Shown: one piece after another, positions 7,423 through 17,606 of the stretch | How positions within the stretch are numbered: position 1 is the first letter of the stretch | How the letters are laid out: the number at the start of each line of letters is the position of its first letter | Assembly: GCF_001421515.1 (NCBI RefSeq) | Contig: NZ_LMKM01000001.1 | Span: 49,673-113,672, forward strand | Source: Pedobacter sp. Leaf216 | GTDB taxonomy: Bacteria; Bacteroidota; Bacteroidia; Sphingobacteriales; Sphingobacteriaceae | DNA length: 64,000 nt | Reading direction: 5' to 3' | Program-made: the position numbers and the translations under genes | Notes under the pieces: model-generated | The model's input: the letters and a program-made list of their open reading frames with translations, nothing else | Database searches by the model: none | Told to the model about the DNA's origin: nothing

Positions 7423-8463
7423 ATGTTTGAGGAGTATAAAAGATCGCTATTAGATTTCTACCGTATTAAAAAAGAGAATAATCTGCTTACGACTAATTTG
7501 GAAATCCCTGGTCGCGATAAATTAAAGAAAGAATGTGTTGAAGTGTTTCTGAGAAAAAACACACAGAAGGATAAGGATTTAGTCAAATCGATCTTCGATC
7601 CAACAAACAAGTATGAAGATCAGGTAAGAAGCATTGAAAAATTCAAGGTAGATAAGTTAAGGCCTTTGGTAAATTTTTTAACCGAAGGAACAAGTATTAG
7701 AGAGGAAAAATTTGTCAAACTTCTTGGCTGGTTGTTGGATTTCACCGCTTACGATGAATGGAGGCAACTTAGCGATGAGGATAAAAAACGCATTTTTGAG
7801 AAACTATTAAATGGGGGTAAAACTCCTCCTGTAAGTATAGGTCCACCAACGACCACAACAGATCCCCCAAAACCACCAAGGGAAGAAACCACCTATCGTC
7901 CCCGCTTCTCAACATCTCAAATAATTATATCCTGTATTATTTTACTTTTTATCACCAGCACTTCTTTTATCGCCTGGGAGCGTATGGCCGCAAGCGTTAG
8001 AACGCCCAACGCGGATGAAAAACACATGTATTGGAATGGCGATCATTACGAACCCGTTAAAAACGGGACACATGAACCTGGGGTTACAATTATCCCTTTA
8101 GACCTTAAACTTTTGCAACAACAAAGAAAGATTACTTTACCTGATACATTGACAAAATACTCGTTGGGTAAAGTTTGGTACAAAGGCCATGGGAATGATC
8201 ATGAGTTTTTTACCGATAGTGGTGCATATCCTTCGGATACAAATAGAGTACTTAAGCCACTTTCAAACATGATCTTAACCAAATACACTTCTAATTACAA
8301 GTATATGCTCACCCGTTTAGTATGGCTTTTATGTGCGGCTTTTTTGATCAGTACTGGTGGTTATTTGGTGAGTAGGATGAAGCGGAAAATAATCCTTAAA
8401 AAGGATCCGCAAGTGGCTGAGGAAAATACCGATGACTTGATTGGAGCGGAATTAGCCCAATAA
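7423..8463 (+). CDS. Membrane protein of unknown function with two helices
   Basis: 346 residues. A soluble charged N-terminal domain (about 1-130, with YDEWRQLSDEDKKRIFEKLL near the end) is followed by a Pro/Thr linker (about 138-158), a membrane helix (about 167-185, IIISCIILLFITSTSFIAW), a loop of about 110 residues with MYWNGDHYEPV, and a second helix (about 300-320) with a short basic tail. The N-terminal domain and tail would be cytoplasmic and the loop periplasmic. I do not recognise a family. The upstream palindrome ties it to the genes starting at 2280 and 4104. Confidence 0.7.
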   Translation: MFEEYKRSLLDFYRIKKENNLLTTNLEIPGRDKLKKECVEVFLRKNTQKDKDLVKSIFDPTNKYEDQVRSIEKFKVDKLRPLVNFLTEGTSIREEKFVKLLGWLLDFTAYDEWRQLSDEDKKRIFEKLLNGGKTPPVSIGPPTTTTDPPKPPREETTYRPRFSTSQIIISCIILLFITSTSFIAWERMAASVRTPNADEKHMYWNGDHYEPVKNGTHEPGVTIIPLDLKLLQQQRKITLPDTLTKYSLGKVWYKGHGNDHEFFTDSGAYPSDTNRVLKPLSNMILTKYTSNYKYMLTRLVWLLCAAFLISTGGYLVSRMKRKIILKKDPQVAEENTDDLIGAELAQ

Positions 8464-8497
8464 TAAGCCTACTTTATTGTTGCATAATAATTTAGTA

Positions 8498-8535
8498 ATG
8501 GTTTAACTCAAATGTTCACACTTGGGTTAAACCAT
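8498..8535 (+). terminator. Intrinsic terminator between convergent genes
   Basis: ATGGTTTAACTCAA (8498-8511) pairs with TTGGGTTAAACCAT (8522-8535), 14 bp with one G-T pair and a 10-nt loop, followed by GTTTTATTTTATT. It serves the plus-strand gene ending at 8463 and may also act on the minus-strand gene ending at 8544. Confidence 0.75.
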
Positions 8536-8543
8536 GTTTTATT

Positions 8544-9095
8544 TTATTGGGCCCAGTTTACCTGGATATTGTGTTTTTGTGCATACACTTTGCCTTTTTC
8601 CATCAGTGCATTAAAATTTTGTTCAAATTGGGCACCATATTTCTGGTCGATGCTTTTAATCATTTCATCTTTCGCCGTTTCGCTGCCCTTACTGTCGCAG
8701 AGTTTAGCAAAGGCCATGTATTCGTTTTTATAAACAGGGATCACTCTTTCATACAATTGCTGCGAAAGACTTTTAATTTCCTTTTCTTCATCTCCCGATG
8801 CTGAAAGTTTTTTCACTTTTTCCAGTGATTGTTCAAGGTATAATATTTTGTTGTTGAGACTGGTAACGGCTTCGTTGCCTTTCTTTTTACTGGATGGAAT
8901 ATCAGGATATTCTTTGGTTTCGTCGTTAATATGACGAGCGAGATCGGCACTGGCAAAATCGTTGATCATGTTGGTGTTCAGGATGGCAATGTCGAAAAAA
9001 CGTTCAGGGGTTTCGGAGCAAGCCGAGAAAAAAAGCGTGAAGAGGATTAAAATCGCGAATCCAGATTTTTGGGATAGTGCTTGTAATTTGTTCAT
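8544..9095 (-). CDS. Lipoprotein of unknown function
   Basis: 183 residues with a lipoprotein signal (ILILFTLFFSAC, Cys26). The mature part is almost wholly helical: FFDIAILNTNMINDFASADLARHI, then a Lys/Glu-rich middle with a probable coiled coil (about 65-115) and a C-terminal helix ending VNWAQ. I do not recognise a family. It stands alone on the minus strand between a bidirectional hairpin and a 256-nt gap. Confidence 0.75.
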   Translation of the reverse strand: MNKLQALSQKSGFAILILFTLFFSACSETPERFFDIAILNTNMINDFASADLARHINDETKEYPDIPSSKKKGNEAVTSLNNKILYLEQSLEKVKKLSASGDEEKEIKSLSQQLYERVIPVYKNEYMAFAKLCDSKGSETAKDEMIKSIDQKYGAQFEQNFNALMEKGKVYAQKHNIQVNWAQ

Positions 9096-9351
9096 AATCT
9101 AAATGGGTTTCCTTATAAAATTTAAATTTCGGTAGGAGCAAAGATTGAGCCGAGTTTTTGAGTTGTAAGCATAGAAACTGTTCTAGTGTTTGATAATAAA
9201 AAAAAATTAACACAAATCAGTATAATTCTAAATGCGATAATTATAATCATTTGGTCTTGATCTTCAACTACATAATATGTAAATTTAGTTCTCTTATACA
9301 GCCTTCTTTCAATTACGTTCTTATCATCTTGAATTAAACCCTAAAAAAGCC

Positions 9352-9714
9352 ATGAACCAATCAGAATTAATTGAAAAAAAAAGGCGTTTTATCAAACGCA
9401 CTTATTTCGGAGTGTCAGACAATCCGCTTGATGATGTAAATCCATTTGACGCCTGGGATGAATTTTTAGCGGCAAAGGTTAAAGACATGAATTGGGGAAT
9501 AAATCCTGACGCTATAAAAAGATCAAAAATCAGGTTTGCCTATAATTTTAATAAAATTTTAGATCATTACAGTGTTTTACTTGGCCTTGATGATATCCTG
9601 GTAGACCTAGATAATGATGCGCAAACCAACGAATCGATGATCAATACCTGGGCGGATAAAGCCATTTTTCCGGGCGATAAAACTGAAACAGAAAACAAAG
9701 TGGAAGAGAAATGA
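9352..9714 (+). CDS. Small soluble protein of unknown function
   Basis: 120 residues, no signal peptide. A basic N-terminus (LIEKKRRFIKRTYFGVSD) is followed by an acidic, mostly helical body with WDEFLAAKVKDMNWGINPDAI and an acidic tail. The stop codon overlaps the start of the next gene (ATGA at 9711-9714), so translation is coupled with the exported beta-rich protein. A TAAATTTAG box near 9279 may be its -7 element. No family recognised. Confidence 0.7.
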   Translation: MNQSELIEKKRRFIKRTYFGVSDNPLDDVNPFDAWDEFLAAKVKDMNWGINPDAIKRSKIRFAYNFNKILDHYSVLLGLDDILVDLDNDAQTNESMINTWADKAIFPGDKTETENKVEEK

Positions 9715-10736
9715 AAAAGGCCTTACTAATGATCGCCTGCCTTGGCTTTGGAAGTTTGGCAGTTGCACAGGTAAATAAAAATGCCGATACCACAGCAAAA
9801 AAAAGCATTGTGGAAAAATCAAGTTCGTTTAAAATTTTTGATAAATATGGATTAAAGGTTGATCTGAAATTTATTGATCCTGAAAAAGGCTCGTTTGGGA
9901 TTGATTATCAATTTCAACTAGATCGGAATCTGCTCGGACATGATCCGGCTAAAATCAATAAATTAAATCTATCACTAGGCAGCAGGGGGTTTGTAACCGT
10001 AGCTGAAGATAAAAATAAAAACAGCAGCTTAATCTCCGAAATTAAATTGGAAGGGCAACCCCTTTTTCACGTAAAAGGGAAAGAACTCGGCCCGCGGACG
10101 CCTATTGATCTCTCAGCGGAAGATGATCCCGAATTGCCTCCGGGCAAAGATCCACTTGTTGATGAAGCGAGAAATTTAGCAGCTCAGGTGGCTTCGCCTT
10201 TATGGCTTTCGTTTAATTTGCATGCCAAACACGAAACCACACAGGATTTCAGAAACTCCGACTTTGCATTTGGTCCGCAGCTTTCTGTTTCTACTTCCTA
10301 CCTCAGCGCATTTCTCGATTTTCCTTTTGGTTTACTTCGGGCAGCTAAAAACAACAATCCAAGGCAGTTGGATTTATCAGTAGGCTATGATTATGTAACC
10401 GGAGCAAACAAAACCAGCCTTGCGCCTTTACTTGATGATGCTAAATTTATGAACAGGTTGAACCTCAAAGCAGAATGGGAAACAGGAATATTTTCAGGAA
10501 ACGAACGCATTGCCTTTTTATTTGACTCATATTATGACCTTGACCGTAATTTATTGCTGAAAAATGCAGGTAAAGACTGGAATTATTTTTATATGATCAG
10601 GATTGAAAAACTTTTAAAAATTAACTTAGGGCCGGGCACCAAAACCAAGGTGGCTGTGAAATATACAGCAGGTGAGCTTCCGCCAAATTTCGATAAAGGT
10701 TTTGTACTTGGCGGGGGTTTCTCAATTGATTTTTAG
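9711..10736 (+). CDS. Exported beta-rich protein, possibly outer-membrane barrel
   Basis: 341 residues with signal peptide MKKALLMIACLGFGSLAVAQ. The mature protein shows alternating hydrophobic strands and ends in a strand with terminal Phe (GGGFSIDF), typical of outer-membrane beta-barrels, with a disordered segment about residues 125-155 (PIDLSAEDDPELPPGKDP). I do not recognise a named family. It is translationally coupled to the 9352 gene and followed by a hairpin at 10751-10782. Confidence 0.7.
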   Translation: MKKALLMIACLGFGSLAVAQVNKNADTTAKKSIVEKSSSFKIFDKYGLKVDLKFIDPEKGSFGIDYQFQLDRNLLGHDPAKINKLNLSLGSRGFVTVAEDKNKNSSLISEIKLEGQPLFHVKGKELGPRTPIDLSAEDDPELPPGKDPLVDEARNLAAQVASPLWLSFNLHAKHETTQDFRNSDFAFGPQLSVSTSYLSAFLDFPFGLLRAAKNNNPRQLDLSVGYDYVTGANKTSLAPLLDDAKFMNRLNLKAEWETGIFSGNERIAFLFDSYYDLDRNLLLKNAGKDWNYFYMIRIEKLLKINLGPGTKTKVAVKYTAGELPPNFDKGFVLGGGFSIDF

Positions 10737-10750
10737 TAAGCATATTTCTG

Positions 10751-10782
10751 GCGATTGTATCTTAAATTAACGATACAGTCGC
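10751..10782 (+). terminator. Hairpin between convergent genes
   Basis: GCGATTGTATC (10751-10761) pairs with GATACAGTCGC (10772-10782), 11 bp with one G-T pair. It lies between the exported protein gene and thiF. The T-run after it is short (TTTAAA), so it is a moderate terminator for either strand. Confidence 0.5.
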
Positions 10783-10796
10783 TTTAAACTCAAAAA

Positions 10797-11834
10797 TCAG
10801 ATTCCATTTTTAAGGCTGTAGACCTCACCTGTGTAATTTTTCTTCAATATTTGTGCAGCCATTTTACTCCTTTGTCCGGTTTGGCAATAGCAGACAATTG
10901 TTTTACTTTTTGGAATGGTTTCAATTGAGTTTTCAAGATCGTATAATGGAATGTTGATCCCGCCGATATTGTAATCTTCATGTTCGAAATCCTCGCGCAC
11001 ATCAATCAGTACAACTTCTTTTGAATTTGTTTCGAGCCAATTGTTCAACGTTATTTTGTCGATTTCTTTTATCGAATCGCCCTTTTTTAAAACATTTATT
11101 CCACTGGTTTCTGCTTGCTTTTCTGATGCGATGTTAAATACCATAACAGAATTATTCAGCGCATTAATAGTCATCAGCTTTCCAGATAGGGTTTCTCCGA
11201 TACCGGTGATTAACTTTAATGCTTCGTTGGCCATGTATAAACCAACAATACCAGGCAGCAGGCCAATTACACCACCCTCCACACAGTTGATATTTTCGGT
11301 TGGTGGAGCAGGATAAAGATTTCTATAATTAACACTACCAAAGTGGTTAAATACAGCAATTTGCCCTTCAAACTGTAATATCGACCCAAATATGAGTGTT
11401 TTATCCAAGCTTAGGCAGGTATCATTTACCAGGTAACGGGTGCTAAAATTATCAGAGCAATCAATCACCAACTCATAATCCCTGCAAATATTTATGGCAC
11501 ATTCATCGGTAAAACGTTCAGCATAAGCCTTAAGCTTAACATGCGGATTAAGTAGTGTAAGTTTTTTAACCGCCACCTTTGCCTTTGGCTGGCCAATATC
11601 GGTATGGTTATATAAAATCTGTCGGTGCAGATTACTCAATTCCACCATATCATCATCCACAATGCCAATTTCGCCAAATCCAGCCGCAGCCAGGTATTGC
11701 AAAACCGGGCAGCCCAATCCGCCGGCACCAATTACCAGCACGCTTGCCGCTTTAAGCTTTTCCTGCCCGGCCAAACCCAATTCTGGTAAGATCATTTGCC
11801 GGCTGTAACGGCTTAATTCTTCCTTTATCAGCAT
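10797..11834 (-). CDS. thiF: ThiF-type sulfur-carrier adenylyltransferase fused to rhodanese
   Basis: 345 residues. Residues 1-240 are an E1-like adenylyltransferase that activates the ThiS C-terminal Gly-Gly: ATP loop VIGAGGLGCPVLQYLA at about 33, DDDMVELSNLHRQ, and INCVEGGVIG holding the usual conserved Cys. Residues about 255-345 are a rhodanese domain with active loop CYCQTGQRS. The spot that in MoeB/ThiF reads CYRCLYP reads NYRNLYP here, so that zinc-binding Cys pair is lost. It is the last gene of the thiamin operon and overlaps thiH by 7 nt. MoeB-type function in molybdopterin synthesis is possible but unlikely given the context. Confidence 0.9.
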   Translation of the reverse strand: MLIKEELSRYSRQMILPELGLAGQEKLKAASVLVIGAGGLGCPVLQYLAAAGFGEIGIVDDDMVELSNLHRQILYNHTDIGQPKAKVAVKKLTLLNPHVKLKAYAERFTDECAINICRDYELVIDCSDNFSTRYLVNDTCLSLDKTLIFGSILQFEGQIAVFNHFGSVNYRNLYPAPPTENINCVEGGVIGLLPGIVGLYMANEALKLITGIGETLSGKLMTINALNNSVMVFNIASEKQAETSGINVLKKGDSIKEIDKITLNNWLETNSKEVVLIDVREDFEHEDYNIGGINIPLYDLENSIETIPKSKTIVCYCQTGQRSKMAAQILKKNYTGEVYSLKNGI

Positions 11835-12955
11835 TTTTTATTAATTAAACTCATATCCCAATCTTTCCAGATCGGTTCATAACCTTGCTTTCTGATCATG
11901 GCTGCAATTTCCTGCGCGGAGCGTTCATCAGATATTTCGAACTGCTCTAATGATTGCGGCTCTACTTCATATCCTCCTGGATTGGTTTTAGAGCCTGCAC
12001 TAATAGCGGTAATGCCCAGCTTAATTACCTGGTTTCTGAAAGCCATTGTTTCCCGGGTGGATATTGAGAGTTCTACTTCGCTATTGAATAAGCGGTAAGC
12101 GCAAATCAACTGTACCAATTCCTTATCGTTCATTACCACCTTAGGCTCTAAACCACCGCTAAAAGGCCGCAGCCGGGGGAATGAGATGCTAAATTTACTT
12201 TGCCAATACTGTTTTTCGAGATAGGATAGGTGTAGGGCCGTAAAAAAAGAATCAGTCCTCCAGTCTTCCAGTCCGATGAGTACACCCAGCCCCATTTTAT
12301 GGATTCCAGCCTGCCCCAATCGATCAGGTGTTTCCAAACGGTATAAGAAATTGGATTTTTTTCCTTTGGGGTGGTGTTTGCGGTAATCGTCCTGGTGGTA
12401 AGTTTCCTGGTAAACCAGAACGGTATTCAGGCCGTGGTGAATCAGCGTTTCGTAATCTTCTACATCAAGCGGTTGTACCTCCATAGAGATATGGGCAAAA
12501 TGAGGACTGATCAGATCCAAAACTTTTTTAAAATAATCGGTATGCACACTTTGGTTGGCTTCGCCTGTAACCAGCAAAACATGCTCGTAACCCATGCCCT
12601 TAATTACGGCTACTTCCTGCATAATTTCCATAGGGTTCAGGGTTCTTCGCCTCACTTTATTATCGTAGCTAAACCCACAATAAGTACAAATGTTATTGCA
12701 CTCATTGGAAAGATAAAGCGGAATGTACATTTGGATTACCCTCCCAAAGCGATCCAAGGTTAGCCTTTGACTAATCTGTGCCATATCCTCTAAATAAGGC
12801 ATTGCAGCAGGCGAGATCAAGGCTTTAAAATCATCCAGACTGCGTTGCGAATTGCTCAATGCCCTTTCTACATCGGCTGCAGTTTTATCATATATACTGG
12901 CCTTGGTATCGTCCCAATTATAGGATTCGAATATGTTGTTAAAGCTATTCATCAA
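11828..12955 (-). CDS. thiH: 2-iminoacetate synthase (radical SAM tyrosine lyase)
   Basis: 375 residues, full length for ThiH. It cleaves tyrosine with S-adenosylmethionine to give dehydroglycine for thiazole formation. The radical SAM cluster motif is [10 protein letters not shown] near residue 87-96 (CxxxCxxC). Conserved blocks such as [21 protein letters not shown] and [10 protein letters not shown] are present. It overlaps thiG by 11 nt and thiF by 7 nt, showing a tightly coupled operon. Using ThiH instead of the oxygen-dependent glycine oxidase ThiO is usual in Bacteroidetes. Confidence 0.95.
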   Translation of the reverse strand: MMNSFNNIFESYNWDDTKASIYDKTAADVERALSNSQRSLDDFKALISPAAMPYLEDMAQISQRLTLDRFGRVIQMYIPLYLSNECNNICTYCGFSYDNKVRRRTLNPMEIMQEVAVIKGMGYEHVLLVTGEANQSVHTDYFKKVLDLISPHFAHISMEVQPLDVEDYETLIHHGLNTVLVYQETYHQDDYRKHHPKGKKSNFLYRLETPDRLGQAGIHKMGLGVLIGLEDWRTDSFFTALHLSYLEKQYWQSKFSISFPRLRPFSGGLEPKVVMNDKELVQLICAYRLFNSEVELSISTRETMAFRNQVIKLGITAISAGSKTNPGGYEVEPQSLEQFEISDERSAQEIAAMIRKQGYEPIWKDWDMSLINKKC

Positions 12956-13709
12956 GAAATGCGGTTAGTGGACTGCTTGCTGCTGCATATTGTTGCTGGC
13001 CTCCCAGTTTAGCTTCAAAGGCCATTCTACCTGCTTCTACAGCCAGTTTAAATGCGGTAGCCATAGCAGTTGGGTTTTTAGCGATGGCAATTGCGGTATT
13101 TACCAACACTGCATCGGCGCCAATCTCCATGGCTTTTGCGGCATCAGATGGTGCGCCTATACCAGCATCAATAATAACAGGTACCCTGCTCTGGCTAATA
13201 ATAATCTCTAAAAAATCAATGGTTCTTAAACCTTTATTGCTACCAATGGGCGATCCGAGCGGCATTACAGCAGCGGTACCTACATCTTCTAAACGCTTAC
13301 ACAAAACAGGGTCGGCATGAATGTATGGAAGTACCACGAAACCCAGTTTAACCAGTTCTTCAGTCGCTTTCAGCGTTTCAATCGGGTCGGGCATCAGGTA
13401 TTTCGGATCGGGATGAATTTCGAGCTTAATCCAGTTGGTTTCCAAGGCCTCGCGCGCGAGTTGAGCTGCAAAAACAGCTTCTTTCGCATTGCGCACACCA
13501 GAGGTATTGGGCAATAAATTGATATGCGGATGTTTAAGGTGATGGAGGATATCATCATCTTTACCTTTTAAATCTACACGTTTAAGCGCAACGGTAACCA
13601 GTTCGGAAGCCGAAGCGATTAATGCACTTTCCATCACCCTTGCCGAACTGAATTTTCCGGTTCCGGTAAAAAGTCTGGAGCTAAATGTTTGATCTGCTAT
13701 TGTTAACAT
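12945..13709 (-). CDS. thiG: Thiazole synthase
   Basis: 254 residues, the normal length. ThiG condenses deoxyxylulose phosphate, dehydroglycine and ThiS-thiocarboxylate into the thiazole phosphate. Seen are the N-terminal [43 protein letters not shown] with the Schiff-base Lys region, and the phosphate-binding [20 protein letters not shown]. It lies 10 nt after thiE and overlaps thiH. Confidence 0.96.
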   Translation of the reverse strand: MLTIADQTFSSRLFTGTGKFSSARVMESALIASASELVTVALKRVDLKGKDDDILHHLKHPHINLLPNTSGVRNAKEAVFAAQLAREALETNWIKLEIHPDPKYLMPDPIETLKATEELVKLGFVVLPYIHADPVLCKRLEDVGTAAVMPLGSPIGSNKGLRTIDFLEIIISQSRVPVIIDAGIGAPSDAAKAMEIGADAVLVNTAIAIAKNPTAMATAFKLAVEAGRMAFEAKLGGQQQYAAASSPLTAFLDE

Positions 13710-13719
13710 ATCTGTAATT

Positions 13720-14361
13720 TTAATGCGAATGGATGTTAAATTTGCTGTTGATTTCCTCTAGCACAACCGAGGTTTGAATCTGGTTGGTAAGTGCAGCCGA
13801 TATAGCAATTCCGTAAATTCCGGTTTCTAGAATTGCCGGAATATCTGCCGCTTCAATTCCTCCAATGGCCACAATTGGCGTTTTTATGTTAGCTTGACGA
13901 ACTTTTTCCATCAATTTCCGGTAACCGGCCAAACCTACAATCGGACTCAGATTTTCTTTAGTACGGGTAAAACGGAATGGACCCAAACCAATATAATCTG
14001 CCCCTTCGGCTACCCTTTGCTGTATATGCTCGAATGTGTTGGCCGTACCACCGATAACCTGTTCCGGATTGATAATCTTCCGCGCTTCCAGAATGGGCAT
14101 ATCCTGCAAACCAAGGTGCACACCATAACTACCCACCGCCTTGGCCAGGTGAGGATAATCATTTATAATAAGTTTGGCTCCATAACTTTCGCATAATGCC
14201 TGCGCGGCTTTGGCAAAAGGGAGAATCTCAGTTTCCGAACTGTTTTTAATGCGGAGCTGAATCCATTTGCCGCCAGCCTTAAGCACCTGCTCAATGGCAT
14301 CTATATGGGTTCCAGTTTGAGGGGCTTGTGAGATATATTGTAATGGCTGAATCATGTTCAC
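13720..14361 (-). CDS. thiE: Thiamin-phosphate synthase
   Basis: 213 residues, TIM-barrel ThiE that joins HMP-PP and thiazole phosphate. The key motifs are intact: QLRIK (Gln, Arg, Lys for pyrophosphate), IINDYPHLA (Asn-Asp), [29 protein letters not shown] and VAIGGI. It starts 4 nt after the tenI-like gene and ends 10 nt before thiG. Of the three ThiE/TenI-type proteins in the window this one looks like the true synthase. Confidence 0.93.
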   Translation of the reverse strand: MNMIQPLQYISQAPQTGTHIDAIEQVLKAGGKWIQLRIKNSSETEILPFAKAAQALCESYGAKLIINDYPHLAKAVGSYGVHLGLQDMPILEARKIINPEQVIGGTANTFEHIQQRVAEGADYIGLGPFRFTRTKENLSPIVGLAGYRKLMEKVRQANIKTPIVAIGGIEAADIPAILETGIYGIAISAALTNQIQTSVVLEEINSKFNIHSH

Positions 14362-14365
14362 GTTT

Positions 14366-14968
14366 TTAAAGATTTTGAGTGTAGCTTTGACATTCGAGCT
14401 GTGCTTTTTTGAAAGTATTTAACGCCTCCGAAAGGTTATTCCAAATGGAACCAAGTAGGGCAACCCCATCAAAATTCATTTCCTTTACCACACCGATTTC
14501 CTTTATGCCAATGCCTCCAAGGGCAATGATTTTAGGTTGACCGGTCTTCTTTTCCAATTGAAAACCTGATGGGATAACACTTTGATAACCCGGCTTGGAA
14601 ATGCTGTTGAATACTGGTCCGAAAAAGCTGTATTTATATTGCTGGATGGCACCGATAGCTGATAACTGATGGATAGAGGTACTGAATATAAAGTTCTGAG
14701 GCAATTCCTGCTCACCTCTGTTTTTTCTGAAACTTTCGGTATGGTGAATTCTGTTAATGTTGTAATCTTTGGCCAGTGTATGGTAATGGTGTAAGGCAAT
14801 CTGCGGATGGTATTCGGGTAAAATCCCCTCAATAATATCCCGATAGGCAGCTTCATCAGCATTTTCTTTCCGCAAGTGAAAAACCGCTAAACCTGCTTCA
14901 AAAAGTTGGTTTATCAGAAGGCTTTCTTGCTTAAAAATTGTTGGTTTAGCAATTACAATCAGTTCCAT
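14366..14968 (-). CDS. TenI-like ThiE paralogue
   Basis: 200 residues of the ThiE/TenI family. The pyrophosphate site is altered: AVFHLRKENAD in place of QLRxK, and ALHHYHTLA in place of the IINDD segment, while FFGPVFNSISKPGYQS and IALGGIGI are kept. This is the pattern of TenI, the thiazole tautomerase that aromatises the ThiG product, rather than of the synthase; a histidine-rich IHHTES follows the barrel middle. It lies between thiC (6 nt) and thiE (4 nt). Confidence 0.8.
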   Translation of the reverse strand: MELIVIAKPTIFKQESLLINQLFEAGLAVFHLRKENADEAAYRDIIEGILPEYHPQIALHHYHTLAKDYNINRIHHTESFRKNRGEQELPQNFIFSTSIHQLSAIGAIQQYKYSFFGPVFNSISKPGYQSVIPSGFQLEKKTGQPKIIALGGIGIKEIGVVKEMNFDGVALLGSIWNNLSEALNTFKKAQLECQSYTQNL

Positions 14969-14974
14969 AATGGC

Positions 14975-16921
<1,947 letters not shown>

Positions 16922-16941
16922 TCATACATTCACTCGTTCTT

Positions 16942-17145
16942 TTACCCCCCTTGCGTGGCTTTTATGAGTATAATCTGATCGCCATGACTTAACAGATGGC
17001 CAGCCCAGCCCGATTTGGGAATGATGTTTTGATTTACCGCAATGGCAAGTCCGTCGGTTTCTAAAAGTAGAACAGTAGCAAATAGCTGTTCGATGGAACA
17101 GGTTTCCTTTAGCGAATGATTCTGATTGTTTATAGTTACTTCCAT
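16942..17145 (-). CDS. thiS: Sulfur carrier protein ThiS
   Basis: 67 residues from ATG 17145, beginning MEVTINNQNHSLKE and ending in the obligatory Gly-Gly (KATQGG), which ThiF adenylates. I reject the longer frame from 17256 because it would translate the 3' part of the riboswitch. This is the first gene of the operon, about 70 nt after the aptamer. No thiD, thiM or dxs is in the window. Confidence 0.93.
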   Translation of the reverse strand: MEVTINNQNHSLKETCSIEQLFATVLLLETDGLAIAVNQNIIPKSGWAGHLLSHGDQIILIKATQGG

Positions 17146-17214
17146 ATTAAAAAATTTGGAAAAACTATAGAGATTGCCCCGTATTGGGGATCGAAAAGAC
17201 AGCAATGGTATTGC

Positions 17215-17289
17215 TTTCACTTTTCCCTTCGGCAGTACTAACTGCATCAGGTTCAAAGGGTATTTCTCAGCACGTAGGCACCCCTAAAG
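17215..17289 (-). promoter_or_regulatory. TPP riboswitch of the thiamin operon
   Basis: The minus-strand RNA shows all conserved pieces of the TPP (thi-box) aptamer: AGGGGTGCC, CTGAGA, ATACCC pairing back to GGGGT, GAACCTGATGCAGTTA, GTACTGCC and GAAGGGAA. P3 is short, as in most bacteria. It begins at the transcription start predicted from the promoter at 17298-17328 and ends about 70 nt before thiS. High TPP should shut down the seven-gene operon. No clear terminator hairpin lies between aptamer and thiS, so control may be at translation. Confidence 0.95.
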
Positions 17290-17297
17290 TTTTTTTG

Positions 17298-17328
17298 TAA
17301 ATATATAGGATTAAATTTCTAAAGCAAA
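17298..17328 (-). promoter_or_regulatory. Promoter of the thiS-thiF operon
   Basis: On the minus strand TTTG (17325-17328) and TATATTTA (17298-17305) are 19 nt apart, matching the Bacteroidetes TTTG / TAnnTTTG pattern with one mismatch. The expected start lies at about 17290, the first base of the riboswitch. Confidence 0.6.
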
Positions 17329-17479
17329 TAAAAAATAGTATAGATAAAATCTATATGATATGAAGACTAATATAGAGATGGCATAAAAATTTTAGAGAAA
17401 CAAATCTCCTGAAGGTATTATCATCCGATAGCTATCTGATAACGAGTCCTTTAGCGGAGTCTGTCAATAACTGTTTACG

Positions 17480-17522
17480 AAGGGTCTTTTCCAATTAGCG
17501 TAATGTCCGGAAAAGATCCCTT
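17480..17522. repeat. Intergenic hairpin, REP-like
   Basis: In the 317-nt gap before the S8 protease, AAGGGTCTTTTCC (17480-17492) pairs with GGAAAAGATCCCTT (17509-17522) with one bulged base. Nearby GATAGCTATC (about 17429-17438) is a perfect palindrome. No T-run follows on the minus strand, so I read it as a decayed intergenic repeat that may still stop transcripts. Confidence 0.4.
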
Positions 17523-17606
17523 ACTGCGTTAAGGATGACAATCCTGGTGATTAAAACACTAATTTTTCATTCCCCAATCTTCGCTCCCTTTCTCTCGAAC
17601 AAAAAT

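Noticed and set aside
17146..17256. N-terminal extension of ThiS
   Set aside because: The extra 37 residues overlap the riboswitch 3' part; ThiS proteins are about 66 residues, matching the start at 17145.
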